Assembly (NCBI RefSeq): GCF_037023755.1
Contig: NZ_CP146100.1
Location: 5,115,501-5,179,500, forward strand
Source of the DNA: Saccharopolyspora sp. SCSIO 74807
Lineage (GTDB): Bacteria > Actinomycetota > Actinomycetes > Mycobacteriales > Pseudonocardiaceae
Length of the DNA: 64,000 nucleotides
Direction: 5' to 3'
The notes under the pieces were generated by a model. The model saw only the letters and a program-made list of their open reading frames with translations. It did no database searches and had not been told where the DNA came from. Position 1 is the stretch's first letter; each line of letters begins with the position of its first letter. Positions 42,468-51,032 of this stretch are shown here, one piece after another. Position numbers and translations under genes: made by a program.

Positions 42468-45445
42468 TCCGCGCCGTGCTGCGCCGCCTGCCCGCCGTGC
42501 TCGGCATCCTCCTACTGGTCACCGTCATGCCCGCCGTGCTGGTGCTCTGGACACGGTGGACCGACTGGCCCCACGTGACCTGGCCACCCCTGCACTCCGG
42601 ATTCCTCGGCGCTGTCGAACCCGCCGACCTCCGCACGTGGGCAGTAGCGACCTACCACGAAATCCGCCTCAGCCTCGGCACCAACGGACTCCTGCTGGCG
42701 ACCTGCCTCCTGGCCCTGTGGATCACGTGGACGGTGATGCTCTGCTGCCTGGCCGCCGACACCCTGCGCCTGCTGCGCTACGGCGCCCACCGCCTGCGCG
42801 CCAACGGACCCGACGGCGTCCGCGGCTGGATCACCGCCCTGGTCACCAGCACCGTCCTCGTCGGCACCGCCAGCCCCAGCATCGCCTCGGCTCTTCCCCA
42901 CAGTCCGGTGGCGGCCAGTGCTCCTCGCCACCCCAGCGGCGCGCACCATGCTCCGGTGCGGGCCGTCCCGGAGGCGGACGGGTTCGACTCCGGCCCGTCC
43001 GCCTCCGGGCTCTGGCTGCGGACTCACCGCGGCGATTCGCTGTGGGAAATCGCGACAATCCACCTCGGCGACGGCACCCGGTGGCGCGAGATCACCGACC
43101 TCAACCCATACCTGTCCCCCGAACCCCACGTCCTCCGCGCCGGCGACTGGCTCCGCCTGCCCGACGACGCGGTGAACGTCGACCCCGCACCGCTGCCGGA
43201 CGGAGTCCGGTGGATCACCGTCGCCGACGGCGACACCCTCTCCCGCCTCGCCCACCACCACCTCGACGACCCCGACCGCTGGCAGGAGATCTTCGAGCTC
43301 AACCGCGGCCGCACCCAAGACACCGACCGCACCCTGCGCAGACCCGGCTTCCTCATGCCCGGCTGGCGCCTCGCAATCCCACCCACCGAGCCCCGCAACC
43401 TCGACGCCGACGGCGTCACCGAAGGCGCCGTCCTGGGATCGCTCGAGTGGGAACCGATGTCGCCCCAACAACCACCCGCCGCCGTACCGGCCACACCCGA
43501 GCCCATGCCCCCGCCGGCAGCACCGTCAGGGCAGGACACCGCTCGCGCACCGCAGGATGCGTCCGGCCCGGCGATCATGCTTCCGACCAGCGGGCTGGTC
43601 GCCACCGGCTTGGCCGCCGCCGTCGCGGTCGGCATGTACCTGCACCGCCGAGGTCGGCGCCGCACCTACACGCCCGGCAGCGGCGACCGCACCCCACCCG
43701 CCGAGCCAGGTCCGGCGGTCCGCGCGCTGCGCCTGGCCGACGACCACGCCCGCGGCAGCGACGACGAACCTGCCACCACCGAACCCGTCCTCCTTCCCAC
43801 CACGACCGACCCGGACAGGACCGCGACCGAAGACGGCACCGATCCCGCTACCTGCCCCACGGCGGAGACCGCAGTGCAGATCGGTGTTCGCGACGGGCGC
43901 GCACACGCGCTCGATCTCGCCACCCTGCGGGGGCTCGGCGTGACCGGCCCCGGCGCCGAAGCCGCCGTCCGCGCCCTGTTGGTGCACCTGCTGGCCACCA
44001 CCACCATCACCGTGGTCCTACCCCGCCTCGACGCACTGGCCCTGCTCGGCGAGGAACCCGCCACCGCACCTCGGCTGCACATCACCACCGACCTTTCCGA
44101 GGCGCACGCCACGCTCGCGCACCGCAACGCTCCCGCCGGCGCCGGCTGCGAGGTCGTGCTCGTCACCCGTCTCGATCACCCCGACGACGACCTTGCCGAT
44201 CTGCTCGCCGCCGATGCCGGTGTCGCGGGCCTTCTACTCGGCGACTGGCCGTCGGGGCACACCGTGCGGGTGCGCGCCGACGGGATTGTCACCGCCAGCG
44301 ATCCGGCCTTCGCCGAGCTCCGCGGCGCCCAGCTGTTCCACCTCGGTGCCACCGACACCCGCGACCTGCTCCACGTCCTCACCGACACCGCACCAGCCGC
44401 GAGCACCGATGACGGGAACGACTCGACCAGCACCGAGTCCAGCAGTCCCGACACCACCCTTTCCGTTGAAGCCACGAGCGGCGATCCCGCAGACCGCGAA
44501 CAGCAGGAGGGCATTCCCGAACAGCACGAGCCCGGAACCGGCTCCGCGCGCTTCACGCTGTTGTCCGATACGACGCCGGCCCGCGACGCGCACGACGAGC
44601 CCGCCGCGGGCGCACTTCCGCAGAACCCCGCGGATTCCACCCGCGACGACACCGATGCCCGGACCAGCCCCTTACAGCTCACCGTGTTCGGCCCGCCCAC
44701 CCTGAGCTGGCACAACCCACACGGCACCACTGAGGACCTCACCACCGTGCTCGCACCGAAACACCACGCACTGCTGGTGTTCCTCGCCCTGCACCCCCGC
44801 GGCACCTCCCGCGACGCAGTGCGCGACGCCCTCTGGCCCGACGCGCGGGGACGCCGCCCCTACAACGCCTTCTACGCCGCGCTGTCCCAAATCCGCGCCA
44901 GCCTCACCGCCGCTACCCACAACCAAGCCACCGAGCTGATCCATCAGCACGGCGAACACATCACCCTCAACCCCGAATTCGTCGCCGTCGACTACTGGGA
45001 CCACGCCCAGGCCGAACACGACCAACACCGCGCCACCAGCCACCAGCAACGACTCACGGCCTGGTCCCGCATCAGCAGCGTCTACCGCGGCGAACTCGCC
45101 GCCGGATTCTCAGCGCTCTGGCTCGACGCGCCCCGCGAAGCCGCCCACCGCACCACCGTCGATGCTCTGACCAACCTCGCCGCCCATTACCGCGACCACG
45201 ACCCTCACCGAGGCCTTCAATTCCTCGAACACGCCCGCCATCTGGACCCCGACAACGAAAATCTCTACCGCGCCATCATCCGCACCCAGGCCGACCTCGG
45301 CCTCACCGACGCCATCCCCCGCACCCTCCAGCTGCTCACCACCGCGCTCGCCGACCTCGGATTGCGCCCGGACCCCACGACCCTCACCCTCGCCCGGACG
45401 CTCCAGAACCCACCGACAACCGCCACGATTCCACCGGCCCAATAG
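42464..45445 (+). CDS. LysM-transmembrane-BTAD fusion protein
   Basis: A 993-residue membrane protein. TM helices at about 8-29, 74-97 and 118-135; two LysM domains at about 183-236 (HRGDSLWEIATIHLGDGTRW) and 248-305 (ADGDTLSRLAHHHLDDPDRW); another TM near 376 (GLVATGLAAAVAVGMYL); a mixed domain at 440-620; and a C-terminal BTAD region from about 738 (LTVFGPPTLSW, APKHHALLVFLALHPRGTSR). LysM binds peptidoglycan while BTAD domains occur in SARP and LuxR-like signalling proteins, so it may link wall state to transcription or assembly. Closes the Tad operon. No P-loop is visible. Confidence 0.88.
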   Translation: MIRAVLRRLPAVLGILLLVTVMPAVLVLWTRWTDWPHVTWPPLHSGFLGAVEPADLRTWAVATYHEIRLSLGTNGLLLATCLLALWITWTVMLCCLAADTLRLLRYGAHRLRANGPDGVRGWITALVTSTVLVGTASPSIASALPHSPVAASAPRHPSGAHHAPVRAVPEADGFDSGPSASGLWLRTHRGDSLWEIATIHLGDGTRWREITDLNPYLSPEPHVLRAGDWLRLPDDAVNVDPAPLPDGVRWITVADGDTLSRLAHHHLDDPDRWQEIFELNRGRTQDTDRTLRRPGFLMPGWRLAIPPTEPRNLDADGVTEGAVLGSLEWEPMSPQQPPAAVPATPEPMPPPAAPSGQDTARAPQDASGPAIMLPTSGLVATGLAAAVAVGMYLHRRGRRRTYTPGSGDRTPPAEPGPAVRALRLADDHARGSDDEPATTEPVLLPTTTDPDRTATEDGTDPATCPTAETAVQIGVRDGRAHALDLATLRGLGVTGPGAEAAVRALLVHLLATTTITVVLPRLDALALLGEEPATAPRLHITTDLSEAHATLAHRNAPAGAGCEVVLVTRLDHPDDDLADLLAADAGVAGLLLGDWPSGHTVRVRADGIVTASDPAFAELRGAQLFHLGATDTRDLLHVLTDTAPAASTDDGNDSTSTESSSPDTTLSVEATSGDPADREQQEGIPEQHEPGTGSARFTLLSDTTPARDAHDEPAAGALPQNPADSTRDDTDARTSPLQLTVFGPPTLSWHNPHGTTEDLTTVLAPKHHALLVFLALHPRGTSRDAVRDALWPDARGRRPYNAFYAALSQIRASLTAATHNQATELIHQHGEHITLNPEFVAVDYWDHAQAEHDQHRATSHQQRLTAWSRISSVYRGELAAGFSALWLDAPREAAHRTTVDALTNLAAHYRDHDPHRGLQFLEHARHLDPDNENLYRAIIRTQADLGLTDAIPRTLQLLTTALADLGLRPDPTTLTLARTLQNPPTTATIPPAQ

Positions 45446-45737
45446 GCCGTGCCACCCTCGGTGCGAAGGGTCGAGCAGACAACAGCGTCCCTCGACGGGA
45501 GAAACCGAGAGACGCCTGACAATGCCTGGCAACCGCGCATTACTGGTAACCTGACAGTCGCACACTAACCCGCAGAAAACCTGCGTTCTCGTGCGGCCCA
45601 CGCTCTCCCACCGCCCGCACCGACGGACGCTGTTGCCGCCGGGCCCCGCCAACGCGGACACGGCCCCATCGAACTGCGGTTCCGCCTCGCACCCTCGCGT
45701 GCCACCGCTGCGTCGGCCCCTGGCGCCGCGTGCTCGG

Positions 45738-45785
45738 TCATCGACCTGCTCATGCGCCCACTCATGCGCTCGCTCATCGACCCGT
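45738..45785. repeat. four tandem 12-base repeats
   Basis: Units begin with TCAT at 45738, 45750, 45762 and 45774: TCATCGACCTGC, TCATGCGCCCAC, TCATGCGCTCGC, TCATCGACCCGT. The spacing is exactly 12 bases; the outer and inner pairs match each other best. Possible iteron-like or regulator-binding array. Confidence 0.55.
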
Positions 45786-46136
45786 TAAGCAGGAAGCCCC
45801 CTCGCGCCACCTTGTTGCAGGTCAGCGCGCCGCTGGCCCTTCCCGAACCTCCCCAGCCTCGGTACCCCACGGGAACTTGCTGACGACTGAAGGGAAAAGG
45901 CATCGCCAGCAACCGAAGGGAGGACAGGGCGTGCAATACCACTTTCCATGTCGCTTTTTATTCCATTTCCAAATCCAACTCTTTGCCCTGAAATGGGATG
46001 CTTCACCACAACACAGAATCGTAAGCTCTTCGCGACTTCGCACTTCCCCTTGGGCATGAACATCCGCGCTGGTCACACTCCCACAAAGAACAGATCGCAC
46101 CATTCACAACGAACTCGGGAAAATCTTGACTTGAGG

Positions 46137-46165
46137 TTGTGCCCGCTTGGCGCCGGCGTTAAAGT
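46137..46165 (+). promoter_or_regulatory. promoter candidate for accessory genes
   Basis: TTGTGC (46137-46142) and TAAAGT (46160-46165) are separated by 17 bases, a sigma-70-like layout, followed by AT-rich DNA leading to the gene at 46280. Confidence 0.4.
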
Positions 46166-46279
46166 AGAGATATCCGAACACAGGGAAAGAACCCTATGAA
46201 CGTCCGAGCAGGAAGAAAATCGCGGGCAGGGATTCGCACCCCGCTACGTCCGCATCCGCAATCAGTGAAAGGCATTCTC

Positions 46280-46882
46280 ATGACTCATGTGTCTGTCGAA
46301 GCGTGGTCACACGGTGACGGGTATCTGACCGTGGACACGCAGGAATGGATTAACGATCGCGGCGAGTACGCCGCGGATTTGACCGAGGACCTGCGGGAGT
46401 GGATGGACGCCGGTGACCACCGGTGGCCGACTGACGAGGTGCTCACCGAATGGATCACCGACCGCACCGGCACACCTCCCGCCGGGCTGCACGGTGATGG
46501 CGAGATGTGGCATCACAACTTGTTCAACTTCGCCGATCATCTGGTCGATGATCTCGGGTTCGTCGTGCTCGCGGCCATGCAGCTCGGAGACCTGATGATC
46601 ACCGTCAGCGGCGAAGGGGGCCGCTACGAAGCACCGACGGTGTACCGCTCCACTGTGGACGACACCACCGATTGGGCGGACTACTCGAACGCCGAGGGCG
46701 AGTGCATCAACGGGCACCGATGGAGCACGAACGACACCGTGCATCTACATCCGTGGGATAGCGCGGACGTGGACACCTACCGCGTGCTGACCCTGATCCG
46801 GGTGCCGTTCGGTGACCAGGCGCGCGCCTACGTCGCGTGCCCGTCCTGCGGGAAGTCCGTGCGGTTCTCCTGCCGCTTCTGA
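46280..46882 (+). CDS. hypothetical accessory protein with C-terminal Cys pair
   Basis: A 200-residue acidic protein starting MTHVSVEAWS, with GAAAGGC before the ATG. Segments EWITDRTGTPPAGLHGDGEM and NLFNFADHLVDDLGFVVLAA are helical; the C-terminus YVACPSCGKSVRFSCRF holds a CPSC pair and a further Cys, a probable zinc ribbon. Similar small acidic proteins occur on actinomycete conjugative elements. Function unknown. Confidence 0.65.
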   Translation: MTHVSVEAWSHGDGYLTVDTQEWINDRGEYAADLTEDLREWMDAGDHRWPTDEVLTEWITDRTGTPPAGLHGDGEMWHHNLFNFADHLVDDLGFVVLAAMQLGDLMITVSGEGGRYEAPTVYRSTVDDTTDWADYSNAEGECINGHRWSTNDTVHLHPWDSADVDTYRVLTLIRVPFGDQARAYVACPSCGKSVRFSCRF

Positions 46883-46889
46883 ACTCGCC

Positions 46890-46920
46890 GCGCGGCCGGC
46901 CGCGCCAGCCTTTCGGGCTG
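46890..46920. terminator. tandem hairpins after the accessory gene
   Basis: A perfect 16-base palindrome GCGCGGCCGGCCGCGC at 46890-46905 is followed directly by CAGCC-TTTCG-GGCTG (46906-46920). Eight bases after the stop codon, these are likely a transcription terminator or mRNA-stabilising end; no T-run. Confidence 0.5.
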
Positions 46921-46984
46921 CTGCCGCGGCGGCCGGTCGCGCACCCCTCCATCACTGTTGATCTTTGTTTCTGCGAGGTGTGCT

Positions 46985-47473
46985 GTGTTCGTGCTGTCTG
47001 CCAACGGCGAGATGGTCTCCACCGACTACGACGGTGACTCCTCCGTGATCACGTTCGACAACGCCGAGGACACCGAATGGCGCTGCGAAACATGCGGCGA
47101 AGCTCTGTACGAGGATGCGTGCGGCTACACCGACGAATCCGGCTCGGCGGTGTGCACGGCCTACATCCCCGATGCGGATTCTGACGACGACGGCACCGAG
47201 CCGGAGACCGGTGAAGGGCCGCACCGTCCGCAGCGTGTGACGCTGTGGTGGGCCAACGGCGCCACGATCCGCACCGAGCCCGACGAGGACTCGATCACGG
47301 TCACCATCAGCGTCGGCGACCCGCGCGGCGCATTCGCCTTCACCGTGCGCCGCATCCCCGACGACGCACCCGCCAACGGCGGCCGACTGATCATGCACAC
47401 CCCGTACCCGGGTGAACCCCTGCCGCACGCCGAGCTGACCACCGACCACACCGGAACCTACTGGGTCGGCTGA
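46985..47473 (+). CDS. hypothetical acidic accessory protein
   Basis: A 162-residue, very acidic protein starting with GTG at 46985 (GAGG upstream). The N-terminal third has EWRCETCGEALYEDACGYTD followed by another Cys, a zinc-ribbon-like set; then an Asp/Glu-rich linker and a beta domain VTLWWANGATIRTEPDEDS. No family recognised. High net negative charge is reminiscent of DNA-mimic or anti-restriction proteins, but this is only composition. Confidence 0.6.
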   Translation: MFVLSANGEMVSTDYDGDSSVITFDNAEDTEWRCETCGEALYEDACGYTDESGSAVCTAYIPDADSDDDGTEPETGEGPHRPQRVTLWWANGATIRTEPDEDSITVTISVGDPRGAFAFTVRRIPDDAPANGGRLIMHTPYPGEPLPHAELTTDHTGTYWVG

Positions 47474-47906
47474 GCCTGCAGGGGCGCTCGCGGCCTACCC
47501 GGGCGCCCCGTCCGGGCTTGCTTACCCGCAACAACGACACCGGCCGCCGACGACGGGGCCGGAAAAGCGGTTGCCCGGTCTCGGCCGCACCCCTGCTGAC
47601 CAGAACCACAACGAACGACACAGCGCGAGCGGTACAGGCCTCCGCGGTGGCTCAGTGAGCTACCCTAGCCGCGCCTCCCCTCGGGGATGGCAGCCCTTTC
47701 ACAGGGTTGCGGCAGGCCGGCGGACCGTGCGAACACCCTTCGGGTGGGTCCGTCGGCCCTCGTATGTTCGGCCTTCTCGTGACGCTCGCGTCGCCACTGC
47801 GACCGAACTCCCAGGCAAGCCGCTCCGACTCCGCGGTCTCGGATCGCGGCGCTGCGGTCGTCTCTTGGCTGCCCGTTGCCGATTCCCGAAGAAAGGGTCG
47901 ATACCC
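47474..47906. other. 433-base gap with strong secondary structure
   Basis: No gene is evident; frames here are Arg/Pro-rich shadows. It contains a small CCCC-TC-GGGG hairpin around 47677-47686 and the long stem at 47715-47758. Possibly a transfer origin, a structured leader of the next gene or a non-coding RNA. Confidence 0.5.
47715..47758. ncRNA. long stem-loop, candidate structured RNA or transfer-origin hairpin
   Basis: GGCCGGCGGACC (47715-47726) pairs with GGTCCGTCGGCC (47747-47758) over 12 positions, one of them G-T (G-U in RNA). An inner hairpin CACCC-TTC-GGGTG (47734-47746) sits on top, with seven unpaired bases on the 5' side. It lies 150 bases upstream of an accessory gene. The pairing is read directly; whether it acts as RNA or as DNA is unknown. 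Confidence 0.45.
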
Positions 47907-48671
47907 ATGCACACCGACATCACACGCCCAAACACACTGTTCGCCCTCGGCCGCGGCGCAGACGCCCAACCGCTGGGCGCGTTCGGCGGTTTCGTCGTCC
48001 CCGACGACATGGCGCGCTTTCCCATCGGACGGCAACTGCTGGCATCCACCGCAGCGGCCGACGTTCGCGACCTCTTCACACGGTTCGCTCTGGCCTGGGA
48101 CGTGGCTGGATTCGACACGTTCGCTCCGACATTCGGAAAAGCTGCGGTCCCCGAGGCCACGGCTGGTCGCGCCGACTGGATACCGCACGAAGATCGCTGC
48201 AACGTCTACGCTTTCGACGACGGCCAGTGGTTCCACTGGATCGCCACGGACTACCCCCAGTGGTATTGGTTGACCCTCGCCGGCGGCGTCGTGACCGAGC
48301 AGCCGGTGAATCGTGTCTATGGCACCGACTACGCCCGTACGCACGGGCTCGACATGCCCTGTCTTGCAGCTTGGATCATGGGCGCGGCCACGACGCGACT
48401 AAACCGCCCCGATGCGGCCTTCTCCGCCGACGTCGACACGGGCGAGACGACGGCAGAACCGATCATCCATCTCAAGGTCCATCACGGACAGCCAGACGAA
48501 CTGGACGCGATCTCGGCCGAGCTGGAATCGATCGCCCAGTCCTGCAACTGGTCCAACCCCTGCGATCCAGAAGACCGGCGATTCGACTGGTGCACACCGT
48601 GCACCCACAAGACAGGCGCCATGCACCCAGGCGACATGTTCATCGTCACCGATCAACTGTACAACGAATAA
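47907..48671 (+). CDS. hypothetical accessory protein
   Basis: A 254-residue protein beginning MHTDITRPNT, with GAAAGGG upstream. Globular, rich in Trp and Tyr around FAFDDGQWFHWIATDY-like text (here YAFDDGQWFHWIATDYPQWY); the C-terminus has Cys in SCNWSNPCDP and DWCTPCTHKTG. No family recognised. Its position between element accessory genes and the methylase suggests a plasmid or integrative-element maintenance gene. Confidence 0.65.
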   Translation: MHTDITRPNTLFALGRGADAQPLGAFGGFVVPDDMARFPIGRQLLASTAAADVRDLFTRFALAWDVAGFDTFAPTFGKAAVPEATAGRADWIPHEDRCNVYAFDDGQWFHWIATDYPQWYWLTLAGGVVTEQPVNRVYGTDYARTHGLDMPCLAAWIMGAATTRLNRPDAAFSADVDTGETTAEPIIHLKVHHGQPDELDAISAELESIAQSCNWSNPCDPEDRRFDWCTPCTHKTGAMHPGDMFIVTDQLYNE

Positions 48672-49243
48672 AGAACTCGCCCGAAACGGGACGTAACACA
48701 CCTACGCATTCGTTTCTGAATTCTCCTTCCTTCATCTCGGGCGCATTCCTCATCGGGCACACCTGTGCCCGATGCAGAAAAGCGCCGGGCACCACCGCCG
48801 CACAACCACGAGGGCAGACACGTGAGCCAATCCACCAGACACCGGCGCGCGCCTCGCGACCCCGCTCAGCACGCCGTCGCCATCGCTGAAGCCGTCGACA
48901 CGGCATTCAGCAAGGCCAACCACTCGGGCCGCCGCGATGTGGCTTTGTCAGTCGTGGCCGCGTTGTCCCTCGTCGGCCAACGCAACGCGGACGGCCCCGA
49001 CCTCGCCGAACAGCTGCACGCGCAAAGCCCCGGGACTTCACCGGCACTCTGCGGGACATCTACACCGCGCTGGTCAATGCCCGTCCGGACATAATGCACC
49101 TGGTCTATCCGCTCATGCAGTGGGTTTTCGAAGACCCTCAACCCGCGTTGCAGCAGGCCGCGAAGCGCACCGGCGATGCCGCCCTGCACGAAGGGCAGCT
49201 CGAACTCACAGGCACCGACCGCCGTTTCGACACCGACCTGCTA

Positions 49244-50128
49244 AACGTTGTCTCGTAACCCGGTGGTTGTGGTCGTGTGCTGATCGTTGATCATGGGTGG
49301 ATGCAGGTGATCTCGGCGGCTGGGTCGGAGTGGATTGCCCCGTTCACGGGGTTGGAACCACGGCAGTTCCGGAAGCTGGTGGGCACGGTCGCTGCCCGTG
49401 GTGGGGAGGCGATCGCGGATGGACGTCCGGGTCGGCAGTGGAGGCTGCGGCTGGAGGACCGGGTGTTGCTGGTGGCGGTGTACTGGCGCACGAACCTGAC
49501 GATGCGCCAGATCGGCCCGCTGTTCGGAATCTCGCACGCGGCTGCCCACCGTGTGATCGACTCCCTCGGCCCGTTGCTGGCGCTGGCCCCGGTGCGCAAG
49601 CGCCGCACCGATCAGGTCGCGATCGTGGACGGCACCCTGGTACCCACCCGCGACCGGCGAGTGGCCGCGCCGTCGAAGAACTACCGGTACTCCACGAACC
49701 TGCAGGTCGCGATCGATGCTGACAGTCGCCTGGTCATCGCCACCAGCGAGCCGCAACCCGGCAACCGCAACGACACCACCGCCTACCGGGAATCCGGCAT
49801 GGACCAGAAATTGGCTGCTCGCCCGGTGATGGCCGACGGCGGCTACCGCGGCAACCATGGGGTGATCATGCCCTACCGGAATCACCCTGGCGACCACGAT
49901 TTGCCGCCATGGCAGGAAAAAATCAACGGCGAGCACCGCCAGATCCGCGCCCGCGTCGAGCACGCCCTGGCAGGCATGAAGACCTGGAAAATCCTCCGCG
50001 ACTACCGACGCGCCGCGGCCACCCTCGCCGACACCGCCTCCGGAATCGCCCATCTCCGCAACCTCGCCCTCACCGGCTGAAGCAACCCCGCACCACACCA
50101 ACCACAAGATCAGTTACGAGACATCATT
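49244..50128 (+). mobile_element. IS5-family insertion sequence
   Basis: 885 bases with imperfect terminal inverted repeats: left AACGTTGTCTCGTAAC, right end complement AATGATGTCTCGTAAC. A TA target duplication is visible (49242-49243 and 50129-50130). It carries one intact transposase and interrupts an N6 methylase gene. Confidence 0.88.
49277..50080 (+). CDS. IS5-family transposase
   Basis: A 267-residue DDE transposase. The N-terminal helix-turn-helix (NLTMRQIGPLFGISHAAAHR, about 75-94) precedes the catalytic Asp in IVDGTLVP, the second in VMADGGYRG and the Glu in RARVEHALAGMKTW. Frame is uninterrupted and ends 48 bases before the IS terminus, so the element could be active. GTG start. 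Confidence 0.92.
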   Translation: MLIVDHGWMQVISAAGSEWIAPFTGLEPRQFRKLVGTVAARGGEAIADGRPGRQWRLRLEDRVLLVAVYWRTNLTMRQIGPLFGISHAAAHRVIDSLGPLLALAPVRKRRTDQVAIVDGTLVPTRDRRVAAPSKNYRYSTNLQVAIDADSRLVIATSEPQPGNRNDTTAYRESGMDQKLAARPVMADGGYRGNHGVIMPYRNHPGDHDLPPWQEKINGEHRQIRARVEHALAGMKTWKILRDYRRAAATLADTASGIAHLRNLALTG

Positions 50129-50610
50129 TAGGCGTCGTGCTCAGCCTGCTCAAATCCGACACGGCCGGCAAAGCCAACGCCCAGATCTACACCCCCGCGC
50201 CGGTCGCGGACATGCTGGCGCGGATGACCGTGCCCGACGAGGGCAGCTCGGTCTGCGATCCCGCCGTGGGCACCGGCGGACTCCTCCGAGCCGCCGCCCA
50301 AGCGATGCGCGAACACGGCCGAGACCCCGCGACCGTGACGTGGTACGGCGCCGACATCGACGACCTGGCCATCGCCGCCTGCGCGATCAACAGCCTGCTG
50401 TGGCAACTCGGCCCCCGCATCGTGCTGTGCGTGGCCAACACGCTGACCGAAGGCGACTGGGCGCACCGCGCCGAAGCACAACGCGCCGAAAGCCTGCAAC
50501 TGTCCGAGACGATCCGCCGGGACAAGCTAATGATCAACGCCGTCCGCAACGCCCAACGCCTCACCGAGTTTGTCGACGACGACCGCTCGAACAATGAGGA
50601 CCAGGCCTGA

Positions 50611-51032
50611 CCGGTGCGAGACCATTCAGCGCCGCCGACTCGCCGAGGCGTCCGGGTAACGCGCGGAGCAGCACTAGCGACCCGTGACTGCTGAATGGGA
50701 CTGAATCAAAAAGGCGCGCAGCAGTCGGCCCGGAGTCGTTGTCAAAGCAGCTATGCGCGATCGCCTCGTTGACAAGGTTGACGATTTGGACTTACCAATT
50801 TTCGACGCCGTCCTCGCGGGAATCCTGAAACGCTTGATCACCTCTGCTAGGACACTGAGATAGGCGCTACTTCTGTTCTCAGGCGGAGGGCAGAATCGCG
50901 CTTCTCGTCCAGCTGGCTCTGACTCGCTAGGCCCATCCGTCCTAGCTGTTTACCGCCGAAACAGCGCAGTGTTTCTGCTGCTCCCCGGCTGGGGTGGTGT
51001 CGCCGTGCGGGCGACCGATGCATCATGAATAC
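50611..51032. other. gene-poor stretch
   Basis: No convincing gene. A 36-codon frame at 50753-50863 (MRDRLVDKVDDLDLPIFDAV...) has protein-like composition but no clear ribosome site; it may be chance. The stretch is somewhat less GC-rich than its neighbours, in keeping with a junction between conjugative backbone and cargo. Confidence 0.4.

Larger units (their letters stand above)
45446..46279. other. gene-free region with tandem repeats, AT-rich island and promoter
   Basis: Several overlapping frames exist on both strands here but none looks like protein. The region contains a four-unit 12-base tandem repeat at 45738-45785, an AT-richer stretch at about 45935-46135 inside high-GC DNA, and a promoter-like sequence before the next gene. 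Such a mix is compatible with a replication or transfer control region of the element. Confidence 0.5.
48822..50610 (+). pseudogene. N6 DNA methylase, frameshifted and split by an IS
   Basis: N-terminal part from GTG 48822 reads STRHRRAPRDPAQHAVAIAE to LHAQSP; near 49031 the frame shifts (a two-base gain or one-base loss) and continues FTGTLRDIYTALVNARPDIM to RRFDTDLL, where an IS5-family element is inserted. After the IS the same frame resumes GVVLSLLKSDTAGKANAQIY, TPAPVADMLARMTV and the SAM motif VCDPAVGTGGLL, ending at 50610. Removing the IS and one TA copy restores the frame exactly. A catalytic NPPF/DPPY motif is not evident in the C-terminal part, so the ancestor may already have been a divergent methylase. 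Confidence 0.85.

Noticed and set aside
42238-44412. 724-codon plus frame overlapping the LysM-BTAD gene
   Set aside because: Extreme Arg/Pro/His content and overlap with a real gene in another frame; typical GC-skew artefact.
45565-45942. 125-codon minus frame containing the tandem 12-base repeats
   Set aside because: The peptide is low-complexity, no ribosome site or neighbour supports it; the repeats are listed as DNA features instead.
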